Shown here piece by piece: positions 7,431 to 16,038 of a DNA stretch of 64,000 bases. This stretch comes from Paenibacillus endophyticus. GTDB lineage: Bacteria > Bacillota > Bacilli > Paenibacillales > Paenibacillaceae. The translations under genes were made by a program, and so were the position numbers. Within the stretch, counting starts at the first letter, position 1. Every line of letters starts with the position of its first letter. The notes below the pieces were generated by a model. That model did no database searches. It saw only the letters and a program-made list of their open reading frames with translations, and was not told the DNA's origin. The DNA is taken from the NCBI RefSeq assembly GCF_014192395.1, contig NZ_JACHXW010000022.1, forward strand, positions 62,001 through 126,000. Reading direction: 5' to 3'.

Positions 7431-8816
7431 ATGAGCCAAAGCTTGCAAAGCAATCCAATGATTAAGGGGAAATCAGCTAACAAAGTCGAGAAGGAACAGG
7501 TATTTCTAGCGATTTATCTTATCATTTTGCTCGTGCTGACCGTCTATCAAGACTTCCCCTTAGTCAATATGATCGGCGAGATCGGCCGGACGCCTATAAT
7601 TATGCTGCTGCCGCTATTTGTTTTTTGTGAAATCGGGCTGCTTGCCAAGCATAAGCGGGTGATGCACGGATCGATGCTTCAGAAGTATATATTCGGTTTT
7701 ATTTTGTATTTGAGTTTAATCACAATCGTTTACCTGCTCGTTCAATTTTTGCAGGGAAGCTACAGCTTTGGCTCTGAGGGGCTTATGGGCAAAGGGATAA
7801 AGGTGCTCATTTATTTTGTGCTGATCCTGCTCTACATCAGGCATATGCAGCTTGTATTCTCCAAAATTAAAAGCTTCAAAATGCTGTACGGCTGCTTTCT
7901 GGCGGTCGTTACATTCCTTGTTGCCATCATGATACTTGAGCTCATTAGCATGCCGAACGCATTTACCTATCTCCATTCGGGAAACAATCCCTATTGGCGG
8001 GTAAGGATGCTCACCTCAGAGAGCAGCACGACAGGCTCGATCGTCGTCGTGTATGCGTCCATCATGGTCTATTTGACCAAATATTTAAGCAAGTTCGCCC
8101 GTACGATCTCGGTGATATACGCAGCTAGCTTCTTTTTGTTTTATATGTTCATAACCGGCTCAAAAGGCTTCATGATCATTATTCTGCTGACGCTCGTCGT
8201 CACGATGGTCAAGTTTCTCGATTTCCGCAAAAAGAAAAATTTCATTCTGCTGATTGCCGTCGTACTGGCCATGTACATGTTCATTACCAACTTCTCGGCC
8301 GGTTTGCTCAGCTCATTCAGCAATGACATCGAAAACTACACATCCTCCTACACGCGTATGGGAACGATCATTATTGCGCTGATTACTGTGTTTCACAACC
8401 CGCTGGGGGTTGGAACCGGAGCCTATCTCATGTATTTCGACAAGTATGTGAATGATTCCATCAGCATGATGTCCCATTTCTATTACAGTATGTTTGGCAT
8501 CAGCCAAATCAATGCGGGGGAGCTGTTGCAATATTCGGGCTCGGACAAAAACTTAGGCGTCAAATCGGGCTTTTTCCAATGGGTCATGTTTGGTGGTTTG
8601 TTTTCGGTTTTGTTCTTCTATTTGATGGCCAAGAACCTGATTATAAAAGTGAAATCGAGCTCCATTTTGTTTTTAGCACTCATCTTTATTTTGTTTTCCA
8701 TGCTGCTCGTATCATTGGAAATCAAATACGAGGTATGGCTGCTATTCGCTTTCATCAGCCTTTTCCTCGGGAAAAACGAGTTTCACACCACTAACAGGTC
8801 GGGGGTAGCCAAATGA
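7431..8816 (+). CDS. Wzy-like EPS polymerase / O-antigen ligase family membrane protein
   Basis: Integral membrane protein of 461 residues with about ten to eleven hydrophobic segments and a larger external loop around residues 280-390 (FSNDIENYTSSYTRMGTIII, then NPLGVGTGAYLMYFD), the layout of Wzy polymerases. Wzy proteins polymerise flipped repeat units on the outer face; sequence conservation is low, so the call rests on topology and on being the only polymerase candidate in a locus with Wzx, Wzz and a PGT. RBS GGAGAGAGG precedes the ATG. Overlaps the next glycosyltransferase by four bases. Confidence 0.8.
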   Translation: MSQSLQSNPMIKGKSANKVEKEQVFLAIYLIILLVLTVYQDFPLVNMIGEIGRTPIIMLLPLFVFCEIGLLAKHKRVMHGSMLQKYIFGFILYLSLITIVYLLVQFLQGSYSFGSEGLMGKGIKVLIYFVLILLYIRHMQLVFSKIKSFKMLYGCFLAVVTFLVAIMILELISMPNAFTYLHSGNNPYWRVRMLTSESSTTGSIVVVYASIMVYLTKYLSKFARTISVIYAASFFLFYMFITGSKGFMIIILLTLVVTMVKFLDFRKKKNFILLIAVVLAMYMFITNFSAGLLSSFSNDIENYTSSYTRMGTIIIALITVFHNPLGVGTGAYLMYFDKYVNDSISMMSHFYYSMFGISQINAGELLQYSGSDKNLGVKSGFFQWVMFGGLFSVLFFYLMAKNLIIKVKSSSILFLALIFILFSMLLVSLEIKYEVWLLFAFISLFLGKNEFHTTNRSGVAK

Positions 8817-9982
8817 AAATGCTTGTCGTATGCAGTGATTTCCCATATCCCGCCGACCATGGCGGCAGAGTTGATACTTGGGGGCGAATTAAGGTGCTCT
8901 CCGAGCTAGGCTGGAAGATTCATCTGCTCGTCTGCGGCAAACAGACGCCAACAAAGGAAGAAATGAAGGCCGTATACGATTATGTGGAGGAAATTACGCT
9001 CTGTGACCGCCGCAGCAAGCTGGCGGATCTGCTTCACGTCATTCCGATGCAGGTGCAGTCGCGAAGCGAGCTGAAAAATGTCGATCTGGCCGGTGATTAT
9101 GATTATGTGCTGCTCGAGGGCGACTATGTATACCCGATTCTCGACAATCCCAAGATCAGGCAGGATACCGCGATTCTAAGGGTGCACAACGATGAAGCGG
9201 TGTACTTCAAGGCACTGGCAAGAAGCACGAAAAACATCGTCCACAAAATGTACTATCACATGGAGAGCAGTAAATTTTCGGTGCTGCAAAAAAGAATGCT
9301 GGAGAAGGTCGACAAGTACCTCTTTATTTCCAGCAAGGAGTTCGAAAGCTTCCAAAAACAAAATCCAGAGGCTAAAAGTTTATTCCTCCCGCCTCCGGTT
9401 ATGAACGGAAGCTTCGAGGCTAGCGACTTCCAAAGCAAGCATGTCGTCTTTATCGGCTCATTGTTTATGCCGAACAACCGGGAAGCTATTCAGTGGTATC
9501 TCGAGCATATTCATCCGCTCATGCTGAAGGAGCCGGAATATAAATTCATTATCGCAGGCAACAGCAGAAAGCAGAGCTTAAGCTGGCTGGATGCGTATGA
9601 TCTGACTAATGTAATCGTTCACGACACGCCTAAGAGCTTGACGGATATTTACCGAAACGGCTACTTATTTGTCAATCCGATGCAGAACGGCGCGGGCGTC
9701 AAGCTGAAAACGATTGAAGCGATCCAGAACGGCTTGCCGGTTATCTCGACTTCCATTGGTTATGAGGGGACGGGCCTAATAGACAATGAGCATATTATGA
9801 TCGCGGACCGTCCGGAACAATTCTACGGCAAAATCAAGCAGCTGTTCGATAATCCGCAAACCGCCAAGGCGCTGCTCGATTCATCTCAAGCGTTTCTGCG
9901 CATGCACTACAACCATAAAGAAGTGCTGAAAGGCTATATACAATCCTTAAATACCAGTTATCAAGTAAAGCAGGTGCTATAG
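8813..9982 (+). CDS. Glycosyltransferase (GT4-like, GT-B fold)
   Basis: Predicted cytosolic EPS glycosyltransferase of 389 residues. The N-terminus MLVVCSDFPYPADHGGRVDT is typical of GT-B enzymes that bind a lipid-linked acceptor. The C-terminal half carries VVFIGSLFMPNNREAIQWYL and VNPMQNGAGVKLKTIEAIQN, then GLPVISTSIGYEGTGL, the nucleotide-sugar binding region with the conserved glutamate. The start overlaps the polymerase stop by four bases (ATGA) with a G-rich Shine-Dalgarno just upstream, so translation is coupled. Specificity unknown. Confidence 0.88.
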   Translation: MKMLVVCSDFPYPADHGGRVDTWGRIKVLSELGWKIHLLVCGKQTPTKEEMKAVYDYVEEITLCDRRSKLADLLHVIPMQVQSRSELKNVDLAGDYDYVLLEGDYVYPILDNPKIRQDTAILRVHNDEAVYFKALARSTKNIVHKMYYHMESSKFSVLQKRMLEKVDKYLFISSKEFESFQKQNPEAKSLFLPPPVMNGSFEASDFQSKHVVFIGSLFMPNNREAIQWYLEHIHPLMLKEPEYKFIIAGNSRKQSLSWLDAYDLTNVIVHDTPKSLTDIYRNGYLFVNPMQNGAGVKLKTIEAIQNGLPVISTSIGYEGTGLIDNEHIMIADRPEQFYGKIKQLFDNPQTAKALLDSSQAFLRMHYNHKEVLKGYIQSLNTSYQVKQVL

Positions 9983-11134
9983 ATGAGCAATCGTAAAATC
10001 AACGTCTTGTTTGTAACGCATGCAGAGAAGAAAGGCGGGGCGGAGCAAAGCCTCATTCATCTCATCAATTATTTGGACAGCACCAAATACCGAATCTTTT
10101 TATTAAGCCCGCAGGATGCTTCCTATTTGAACGAAATAAGAGCCGATTATACGCATTTCCCGCTGCTGCTCGGCAGCATCAAGCAGAAATTCGGCTTAGG
10201 CTATGTGGAAACGGTCATGAAGATTAAAGCCTTTGTTCGAAAAAACCGCATCGATATCGTTCACGCCAACGGCTGGAGGGCGCCATGGTATACGGCGCCG
10301 CTGAAGCTGCTAGCGAAGAGCAAGCTGATCTGGCATCACCGCGATTATACGCATTTGCGCATGTTCAATCAGGTGCTGCCGCGGTTTTTCGACCAGGTTA
10401 TCTGCATCTCGCATTTCGTAGCAAATTCGATTCAGGGCAGCAACAAGACGATTATTTACAACGGCGTAGATCCGGAGCTTGCGCTCACGAAAAAAAACCG
10501 GGCGTTCATGGAGGATGACACGCTCGTGATTGGGACGTTCGGCCGAATCGTGGAATGGAAAAGGTACGATCTCATGATCGAGGCTGTGAAAAAGCTTGCG
10601 GACAGCAGCCGGATGAATTGGAAGCTGCTTATTGTCGGCGACGCGTCCGTTGACGGATCAGACGGCTACTACAATGAAATGATTGAAAGAGTGCTGTCTT
10701 ACGGGCTTGAGCATCATGTCGTATTTTACGGCTACAGCCAAAAGCCGCTGGATGTCATGAAGGAATGCGATTTGACTATCAATTTCTCGCTTAATGAGCC
10801 ATTTGGCAGAGTCATCATCGAATCGATGCTCGTCGAGACGCCGGTCATTGTAGCAGATTCCGGCGGGGCGCCGGAAATCATCCATGAGACCAAGGGTGGC
10901 TTTATCGTCAAGGATGGGGATGTCGAGGAGCTTTATCAGGCTATAAGGCGCGTGTATGACGGAGAAACGGATCACCAAGCGATGTCTAATCAAGGCTACG
11001 AAAGCGTGATGAAGGATTTCAATATGAGCACGATCGCACGCAAGGTGGAGCATACGTACCGCAAGCTGTTAACGCCAAGCTTGAAGCCGGAAGCTGCAGG
11101 GGGTTCCGATGAGTATCTCATCCAGTCAGATTAG
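9983..11134 (+). CDS. Glycosyltransferase family 4
   Basis: Cytosolic GT-B enzyme of 383 residues. Acceptor-side start VLFVTHAEKKGGAEQSLIHL; donor-side motifs IGTFGRIVEWKRYDLMIEA (about residue 180) and NEPFGRVIIESMLVETPVIV (about 272), with the EX7E glutamates. Begins directly after the previous stop (TAG followed by ATG) and overlaps the acetyltransferase by 26 bases, so it is embedded in the operon. It probably adds one of the five non-priming sugars; which one is not deducible. Confidence 0.9.
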   Translation: MSNRKINVLFVTHAEKKGGAEQSLIHLINYLDSTKYRIFLLSPQDASYLNEIRADYTHFPLLLGSIKQKFGLGYVETVMKIKAFVRKNRIDIVHANGWRAPWYTAPLKLLAKSKLIWHHRDYTHLRMFNQVLPRFFDQVICISHFVANSIQGSNKTIIYNGVDPELALTKKNRAFMEDDTLVIGTFGRIVEWKRYDLMIEAVKKLADSSRMNWKLLIVGDASVDGSDGYYNEMIERVLSYGLEHHVVFYGYSQKPLDVMKECDLTINFSLNEPFGRVIIESMLVETPVIVADSGGAPEIIHETKGGFIVKDGDVEELYQAIRRVYDGETDHQAMSNQGYESVMKDFNMSTIARKVEHTYRKLLTPSLKPEAAGGSDEYLIQSD

Positions 11135-11684
11135 CTTCGGCAAGCTGCTCGCCGTATTGAAGGGAGCAGCCGTCCTTTCGGTCAAGACAAGCTCGGTAGG
11201 CAGGCTTGGCCGGATAGCAGGCAAGCTTTCCATGAAGAACAAAGGAAGGCTCATCATGGGAAGAAACGTTTCCTTTCATGCGAAGCCATTTCCGTCCGCG
11301 GTGACGGTCGAACGCAATGCTGAGCTTATCGTAGGAGACAATGTGTTTTTTAATTACGGACTCGACATCGGCTGTACGCAGTCGATTCGAATCGGCAGCA
11401 ACACGATCATCGGGCCGATGGTGAACATTATCGATACGAACTTCCATCCCGTCGATCGATCGGACAATGCGAAGGGCAAAGCGATCGTGATTTCCGATAA
11501 TGTGTGGGTCGGCCGCGGTGCGGTTATATTGCCGGGCGTGACCATCGGCGCAAACTCGGTCATTGCGGCGGGCAGCATCGTGACGCGGGATATACCGGCG
11601 AATGTGCTTGCAGGCGGAACGCCGGCCAAAATAATCCGCGAGCTGGACATTTCGAATGAATGGATTCGCAGATATAACGAATGA
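11109..11684 (+). CDS. Left-handed beta-helix acyltransferase (WbbJ/maltose O-acetyltransferase-like)
   Basis: Predicted acetyl-CoA dependent O-acetyltransferase that decorates the EPS unit; 191 residues, soluble. Hexapeptide repeats run from about residue 70 to 180 (for example IGCTQSIRIGSNTIIGPMVN and VWVGRGAVILPGVTIGANSV), with a catalytic-type histidine in DTNFHPVD and the closing AGGTPAKIIREL. AGGGGG precedes the ATG, which lies within the 3' end of the upstream glycosyltransferase. The neighbourhood, not the sequence, points to EPS as acceptor. Confidence 0.88.
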   Translation: MSISSSQISFGKLLAVLKGAAVLSVKTSSVGRLGRIAGKLSMKNKGRLIMGRNVSFHAKPFPSAVTVERNAELIVGDNVFFNYGLDIGCTQSIRIGSNTIIGPMVNIIDTNFHPVDRSDNAKGKAIVISDNVWVGRGAVILPGVTIGANSVIAAGSIVTRDIPANVLAGGTPAKIIRELDISNEWIRRYNE

Positions 11685-11727
11685 AACAAGCAGCAATGAT
11701 TCTGGCGAGGTTAGGGAGCGTAGGGCG

Positions 11728-12759
11728 ATGAAAGTATGGATGTGGCCGAAATCGAGCGAGCTTAATTTCTATAATGATTTATTGACGGATTCGCTCAGCC
11801 GTGAAGGCATGGAAGTAAAGGATCTGAAGCATGGCAAGCTGATGCTGCAGGTCGGACAAGCCAAAGCAGGTGACATCGTGCATATTCATTGGATGCATCA
11901 TGCTTATCAGAACCGTAATCTGCTGCTGTTCCTCGTAAAGTCTTTCATATTCATTATGACGATGCTTTATTTGAAGGTGAGAAGGGTACAGCTTGTATGG
12001 ACGATTCATAATTTATATCCGCATCAAGTTTCTTTTCCAGCGCTGGAGCGTTTCATGCGGACGATAATCTGCAAGTTTTGCAGCAAGCTGCTGGTTGCCT
12101 CCGAGTCGATCAAGCGCAAGGTGATGAGGGAATTCGGCGTACCCGCAGGCAAGCTCTTCGTGGTAAAGCATGGCCATTACCTTGGGGTGTACAAGTCGAA
12201 AGGAATCGATTGCCGCAAGGCATACGGAATTAGCGAGGATGCGGATGTTTATTTGTTCCTTGGCGCCATTAAAGCATATAAAGGCGTTGAGGATTTAATC
12301 GAAGCCTTCAACGCAATGAAGTCACGGCAATCCTATTTGATCATTGCGGGCAAAGCCGACAAGCAGATGGAATCCTATCTGAAGCATGTCGAGGATAAAG
12401 AAAATATTAAGCTGGACCTGCGCTTCATTCCGAATGAAGAGGTGGCGGATCTAATCAGCGCGGTTGATGTCATGGTCATGCCGTACAAAGAGATTACGAC
12501 CTCAGGCTCAGCGATTCTGGGGTTGTCGTTCAGGAAGCTGATCGTCATGCCGGATAATGACTTTATCGATGAGTACTTCAAGGAGGATATGGTCGTCCGC
12601 TACAACCCGGCTGACTATAACGGCTTGGAGAATGCGATGAAAGCAGCCTTGAATGTGAAGAAAGAACATAAAACACCGCAATACGAAGAAGTGCTCAGAG
12701 AGCTTGAATGGAGCACGATCGCGCAAAAAATAAAAAAAGTATACCAAGGATGGGGATAA
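11728..12759 (+). CDS. Glycosyltransferase (GT-B fold)
   Basis: 343 residues starting MKVWMWPKSSELNFYNDLLT. The ATG at 11728 is preferred over the in-frame ATG at 11656, which would overlap the acetyltransferase and add an unusual Ser/Asn/Arg-rich leader; a purine-rich GGGAG tract precedes the chosen start. The N-terminal half has a hydrophobic stretch (FLVKSFIFIMTMLYLK) suggesting membrane association next to IHWMHHAYQ and WTIHNLYPHQ. The C-terminal half has LGAIKAYKGVEDLIEAFNAM and a donor-site region around TSGSAILGLSFRKL. Resembles the GT4/GT1-like enzymes of amylovoran- and xanthan-type loci; specificity unknown. Confidence 0.82.
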   Translation: MKVWMWPKSSELNFYNDLLTDSLSREGMEVKDLKHGKLMLQVGQAKAGDIVHIHWMHHAYQNRNLLLFLVKSFIFIMTMLYLKVRRVQLVWTIHNLYPHQVSFPALERFMRTIICKFCSKLLVASESIKRKVMREFGVPAGKLFVVKHGHYLGVYKSKGIDCRKAYGISEDADVYLFLGAIKAYKGVEDLIEAFNAMKSRQSYLIIAGKADKQMESYLKHVEDKENIKLDLRFIPNEEVADLISAVDVMVMPYKEITTSGSAILGLSFRKLIVMPDNDFIDEYFKEDMVVRYNPADYNGLENAMKAALNVKKEHKTPQYEEVLRELEWSTIAQKIKKVYQGWG

Positions 12760-12762
12760 AAG

Positions 12763-13662
12763 ATGAAGGTTACCGTTGCCATCTGTACCCATAACCGGGC
12801 CAAGGATACGGGAGAAGCAATCGAGAGCGTGCTCGTGCAGAATTATGAGCCGGAACAGATTGAAATCGTTGTGATCGACAACCGCTCGACTGACAATACA
12901 GCTGAGGTCGTGGGCTCGCTGGCTCAGCGCCACGGCGCAAGAGTTCGTTACGTGCTTGAGAACAAGCTGGGATTGTCGGTTGCACGCAACCGAGCAATTA
13001 AGGAGGCGAAGGGCGAATACATTCTGTTTCTTGATGATGACGCGCTGGCTTCGCCCGGATGGGTTCGGCATATCGTGGAGGTGTTCGAGAGCAGCCCGGA
13101 CATCGGCTGCGTCGGGGGCAGAATCGACCCGATCTGGGAGGTTGCCGAGCCTGACTGGATACCGGAGGAGCACCGGTCGGTGTTTACGATACTGGATTAC
13201 GCGGACAAGGTGAAGGAGATGCCGGCTCCCGCCATTCCATATGGCGCGAACGTCGCATTCCGGACCAGCGTCTTCCGGCATTTCAAGCCCTTCCGCGAGG
13301 ATCTGGGCCGGGTCGGAACGAATTTGCTGTCAAGCGAGGAGAGCGAGCTGATTGCGCGGATTAGGGAGCGTTACACGGTATTCTACACGCCGCATGCATC
13401 CGTGCAGCACAAAATCGCCAAGGAGCGCACGACGAAGAAGTGGTTCCTGAAGCGAATCTTCTGGCAAGGGGTTAGCGATGCGGTCAAGCGGCAGGACCGA
13501 AGCTTCACGATGATCGTGAAGCATGTGATTCGAATGGTTCAGGCTGTTGGAGCCTCGCTGCTGTCGATCTTCCATTTCAAAAGATTCATACGCCAGGTTG
13601 TGAAAATATGTTACCGCAACGGGTCGCTAGTCGGCATCCTGCGTTATAACGGCAGGGGTTGA
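12763..13662 (+). CDS. Glycosyltransferase family 2 (GT-A fold)
   Basis: 299 residues; inverting GT-A enzyme. Begins VTVAICTHNRAKDTGEAIES, the nucleotide-binding strand, followed by VVIDNRSTDNTAEVV and the metal-binding LDDDA (about residue 87). A later ED-type acidic site (SSEESEL, about 188-194) and a basic amphipathic C-terminus (about 225-299) suggest membrane-surface attachment. GGATGGGG precedes the ATG. It is the only GT2 among five EPS glycosyltransferases here, so it is likely to form a beta linkage; the sugar is unknown. Confidence 0.92.
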   Translation: MKVTVAICTHNRAKDTGEAIESVLVQNYEPEQIEIVVIDNRSTDNTAEVVGSLAQRHGARVRYVLENKLGLSVARNRAIKEAKGEYILFLDDDALASPGWVRHIVEVFESSPDIGCVGGRIDPIWEVAEPDWIPEEHRSVFTILDYADKVKEMPAPAIPYGANVAFRTSVFRHFKPFREDLGRVGTNLLSSEESELIARIRERYTVFYTPHASVQHKIAKERTTKKWFLKRIFWQGVSDAVKRQDRSFTMIVKHVIRMVQAVGASLLSIFHFKRFIRQVVKICYRNGSLVGILRYNGRG

Positions 13663-13671
13663 CGTACAGCT

Positions 13672-15024
13672 ATGGCACAGCTCGCCATTTCGAAAGCATG
13701 GAGAGGCAACGGACTCGTACAAACGATTATGCGGACAAGCGCAACGAATTTGCTCGTCATGGTTATTAGCACGCTAACCTCAATCGTGACGGCGCGCATG
13801 TTCGGCGTAGTCGGGAAAGGCGAGTTCTCGGCTATTCTATTCTGGCCGACATTGCTCGCGGGACTTGTAGGGTTCGGCTTGCCGACCTCTCTCATTTATA
13901 ACCTGAAACAAAACAAAGGCAGCGCGGGCGATTTTGTAAGAGCAGGGTTTTTGTTTCAAATCCCGGTCAGCATCATTGTTGGCGTCATCGCATGGATATG
14001 GATGCCAACTTGGCTCGGGAATTACCCAGCTGACATTGTCGCGATAGCGAGATGGTATGCGGTGCTCATGCTGCCTATATTGCTGGCGATTAATCTCATC
14101 TCAGCGCTCGCACAGAGCACAAGCAGATTCAACGTGTACAACGGATTGCGTCTATGCGTTCCATTGTTCAATCTTGTCGGGCTATCGGCTTTATGGGCAA
14201 TGGGCGACCTGAGCCTATGGAATGCATCGGTTGTTTTCTTGGTGACCAGCGTGCTCGTCGTGGCTTGGTCCCTATACAGCATCAGGGATGCGCTGCGCAT
14301 TGAATGGCTGAAGGGCCTCGGCAACCGGCTCGCTGCTAAAGCGCTGTTCGGCTATGGAAGCAAAGTATTCGGTGTCGAGCTGCTCGGAACGCTCTACTCG
14401 CAGTTTGATAAAATCATCATCCTCTCCATGCTGACCGCTAGGGAGCTCGGGCTATACACGGTGGTATATGCGCTGTCCCGCGTATTCAACGTCGTGCAGA
14501 TGGCCATTACGAATGTCGTGTTTCCGAAGGTAACCGGCATGGAGAATTCAGCGATTATCGCAACGGTTGGCCGGGCGTTCAGGCTTTCCATGCTGCTTAT
14601 GACCATCGTCGTTATTCCGAGCATGTTCATTGGCAGATACCTCATGGGTATCCTGTTCGGAGCGCCGTTTCTGGAAGCGAGCGGTGCGTTCTATCTCCTC
14701 TCATTCGAATGCATTCTAGGCGGCGGCTCTTGGATACTGGCTTCTTCCTTTAATGCGATGGGACGACCGGGACTTGTGCTTATGCGCCAACTCATCGCGC
14801 TTGCGGTAACCATCGGCTTATTCTTCCTATTCACGCCGATGTACGGACTTAACGGCATCGCGTTAGCCCTATTGATTGGCGCTGTTATCCGTTTAGCGGT
14901 GACGATGGCTTCGATGCGGATTATATTCCGCGTAGGACTGCGCGGAATGTTATTTGACCGGAATGATTTCAAGTTTCTTATCGAGCGACTGAAAGACAAA
15001 AAACAACGTAAAGGAGCGCGCTGA
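13672..15024 (+). CDS. Wzx-type lipid-linked oligosaccharide flippase
   Basis: Polytopic membrane protein of 450 residues with about twelve hydrophobic segments, a member of the polysaccharide transport/MATE-like superfamily. It would flip the undecaprenyl-linked EPS repeat unit across the membrane to the Wzy polymerase. The N-terminus TNLLVMVISTLTSIVTARMF and internal YGSKVFGVELLGTLYSQFDK, with a charged residue inside the membrane region, are typical. Together with Wzy, Wzz and the PGT it defines a Wzx/Wzy-dependent pathway. The stop is separated from the next ATG by one base. Confidence 0.9.
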   Translation: MAQLAISKAWRGNGLVQTIMRTSATNLLVMVISTLTSIVTARMFGVVGKGEFSAILFWPTLLAGLVGFGLPTSLIYNLKQNKGSAGDFVRAGFLFQIPVSIIVGVIAWIWMPTWLGNYPADIVAIARWYAVLMLPILLAINLISALAQSTSRFNVYNGLRLCVPLFNLVGLSALWAMGDLSLWNASVVFLVTSVLVVAWSLYSIRDALRIEWLKGLGNRLAAKALFGYGSKVFGVELLGTLYSQFDKIIILSMLTARELGLYTVVYALSRVFNVVQMAITNVVFPKVTGMENSAIIATVGRAFRLSMLLMTIVVIPSMFIGRYLMGILFGAPFLEASGAFYLLSFECILGGGSWILASSFNAMGRPGLVLMRQLIALAVTIGLFFLFTPMYGLNGIALALLIGAVIRLAVTMASMRIIFRVGLRGMLFDRNDFKFLIERLKDKKQRKGAR

Positions 15025-15025
15025 C

Positions 15026-15973
15026 ATGTTAGTAGAATCGAACGTACACCCGATGGAGGGCCTGAAAAAACAGCTGCTTCAAATCCTGAAGGTGATCCCG
15101 CCTGGCTCGAGTATATATTATGTCGATTATCCCGTTTATAACAACGGCGGCGATCTGCTGATTATGAAAGGGGCGGAGGCGTTCTTCAAAGACAATGGAA
15201 TTCGCGTTACAGCGCGTTACAGCGTTCTTGATTTCCCCGATAAGCTTGCCATACCGATGGATCAGATCATTGTGCTGCAAGGCGGAGGAAACTTCGGCGA
15301 TCTATACCCGGTGCATCAGAAGCTGCGCGAGAAAATCGTCAAGGATTATCCGAATCATCGCATCGTCCTTCTTCCGCAGACGATCTTCTTCGAGAAGGAT
15401 GCGGAGTATGACCGGACGGCAGCGATATTCAACGCACACAAGGATGTGCATCTATTTGTAAGAGACACCTTGTCATATGGCGTAGCCGCTCAAAAATTCG
15501 CTAAATGCTGCGTGTATTTATCGCCTGACATGGCACATCAGCTATGGCCGATATTGCCCAAAAGCACCCCCGGCAAAGAGCTGCTGTGCTTCTTCCGGAC
15601 CGACATTGAGAAAACAAGCGAGCAGGAGAGCTTTGAATTGGCAGGGAGAGGCGATTACCTGGACTGGGCATCGCTTTACAACCGCGTCGAAAGAAGGTCG
15701 ATCAAGATGATCGGGCAGATGATGACGAAGAGCGGCGTACCGCTCCCCATGCAGGCGATCTGGGGCAAGTATTCGGACTATCTGGTCGATAAGGCGGTCA
15801 AACGCTTCAGTGGATACCGGGTCGTGCAAACCTCAAGATTGCATGGTCATATCCTGTCCTGCTTGATGGACAAGCCGAACACGCTGCTCGATAATTCATA
15901 CGGCAAAAATTCCAATTACTACAACACATGGACCAGCAGCATCAAATCGGCGCAGCTGGTGATGAAGAAGTAA
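15026..15973 (+). CDS. Polysaccharide pyruvyl transferase family protein
   Basis: 315 residues. Predicted to transfer pyruvate from phosphoenolpyruvate to a sugar of the EPS as a ketal, adding negative charge. Recognised by YYVDYPVYNNGGDLLIMKGA near residue 32, VLQGGGNFGDLYP near residue 83, LLPQTIFFEK, RDTLSYGVA and the C-terminal VQTSRLHGHILSCLMDKP, all hallmarks of the EpsI/EpsO/CsaB-related family. AAAGGAG lies eight bases before the ATG. Homologues occur in many Bacillales EPS loci, including paenan-type clusters of Paenibacillus polymyxa. Confidence 0.92.
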   Translation: MLVESNVHPMEGLKKQLLQILKVIPPGSSIYYVDYPVYNNGGDLLIMKGAEAFFKDNGIRVTARYSVLDFPDKLAIPMDQIIVLQGGGNFGDLYPVHQKLREKIVKDYPNHRIVLLPQTIFFEKDAEYDRTAAIFNAHKDVHLFVRDTLSYGVAAQKFAKCCVYLSPDMAHQLWPILPKSTPGKELLCFFRTDIEKTSEQESFELAGRGDYLDWASLYNRVERRSIKMIGQMMTKSGVPLPMQAIWGKYSDYLVDKAVKRFSGYRVVQTSRLHGHILSCLMDKPNTLLDNSYGKNSNYYNTWTSSIKSAQLVMKK

Positions 15974-16038
15974 GCAAGCTGCAAGTTTTATGATATAGGC
16001 CGATTATGCTCCATCAAAACCGAATGGGAGGAATCATA

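Noticed and set aside
12508..13281. 257-codon minus-strand ORF opposite two glycosyltransferase genes
   Set aside because: Antisense of conserved GT motifs on the plus strand; no start signal.
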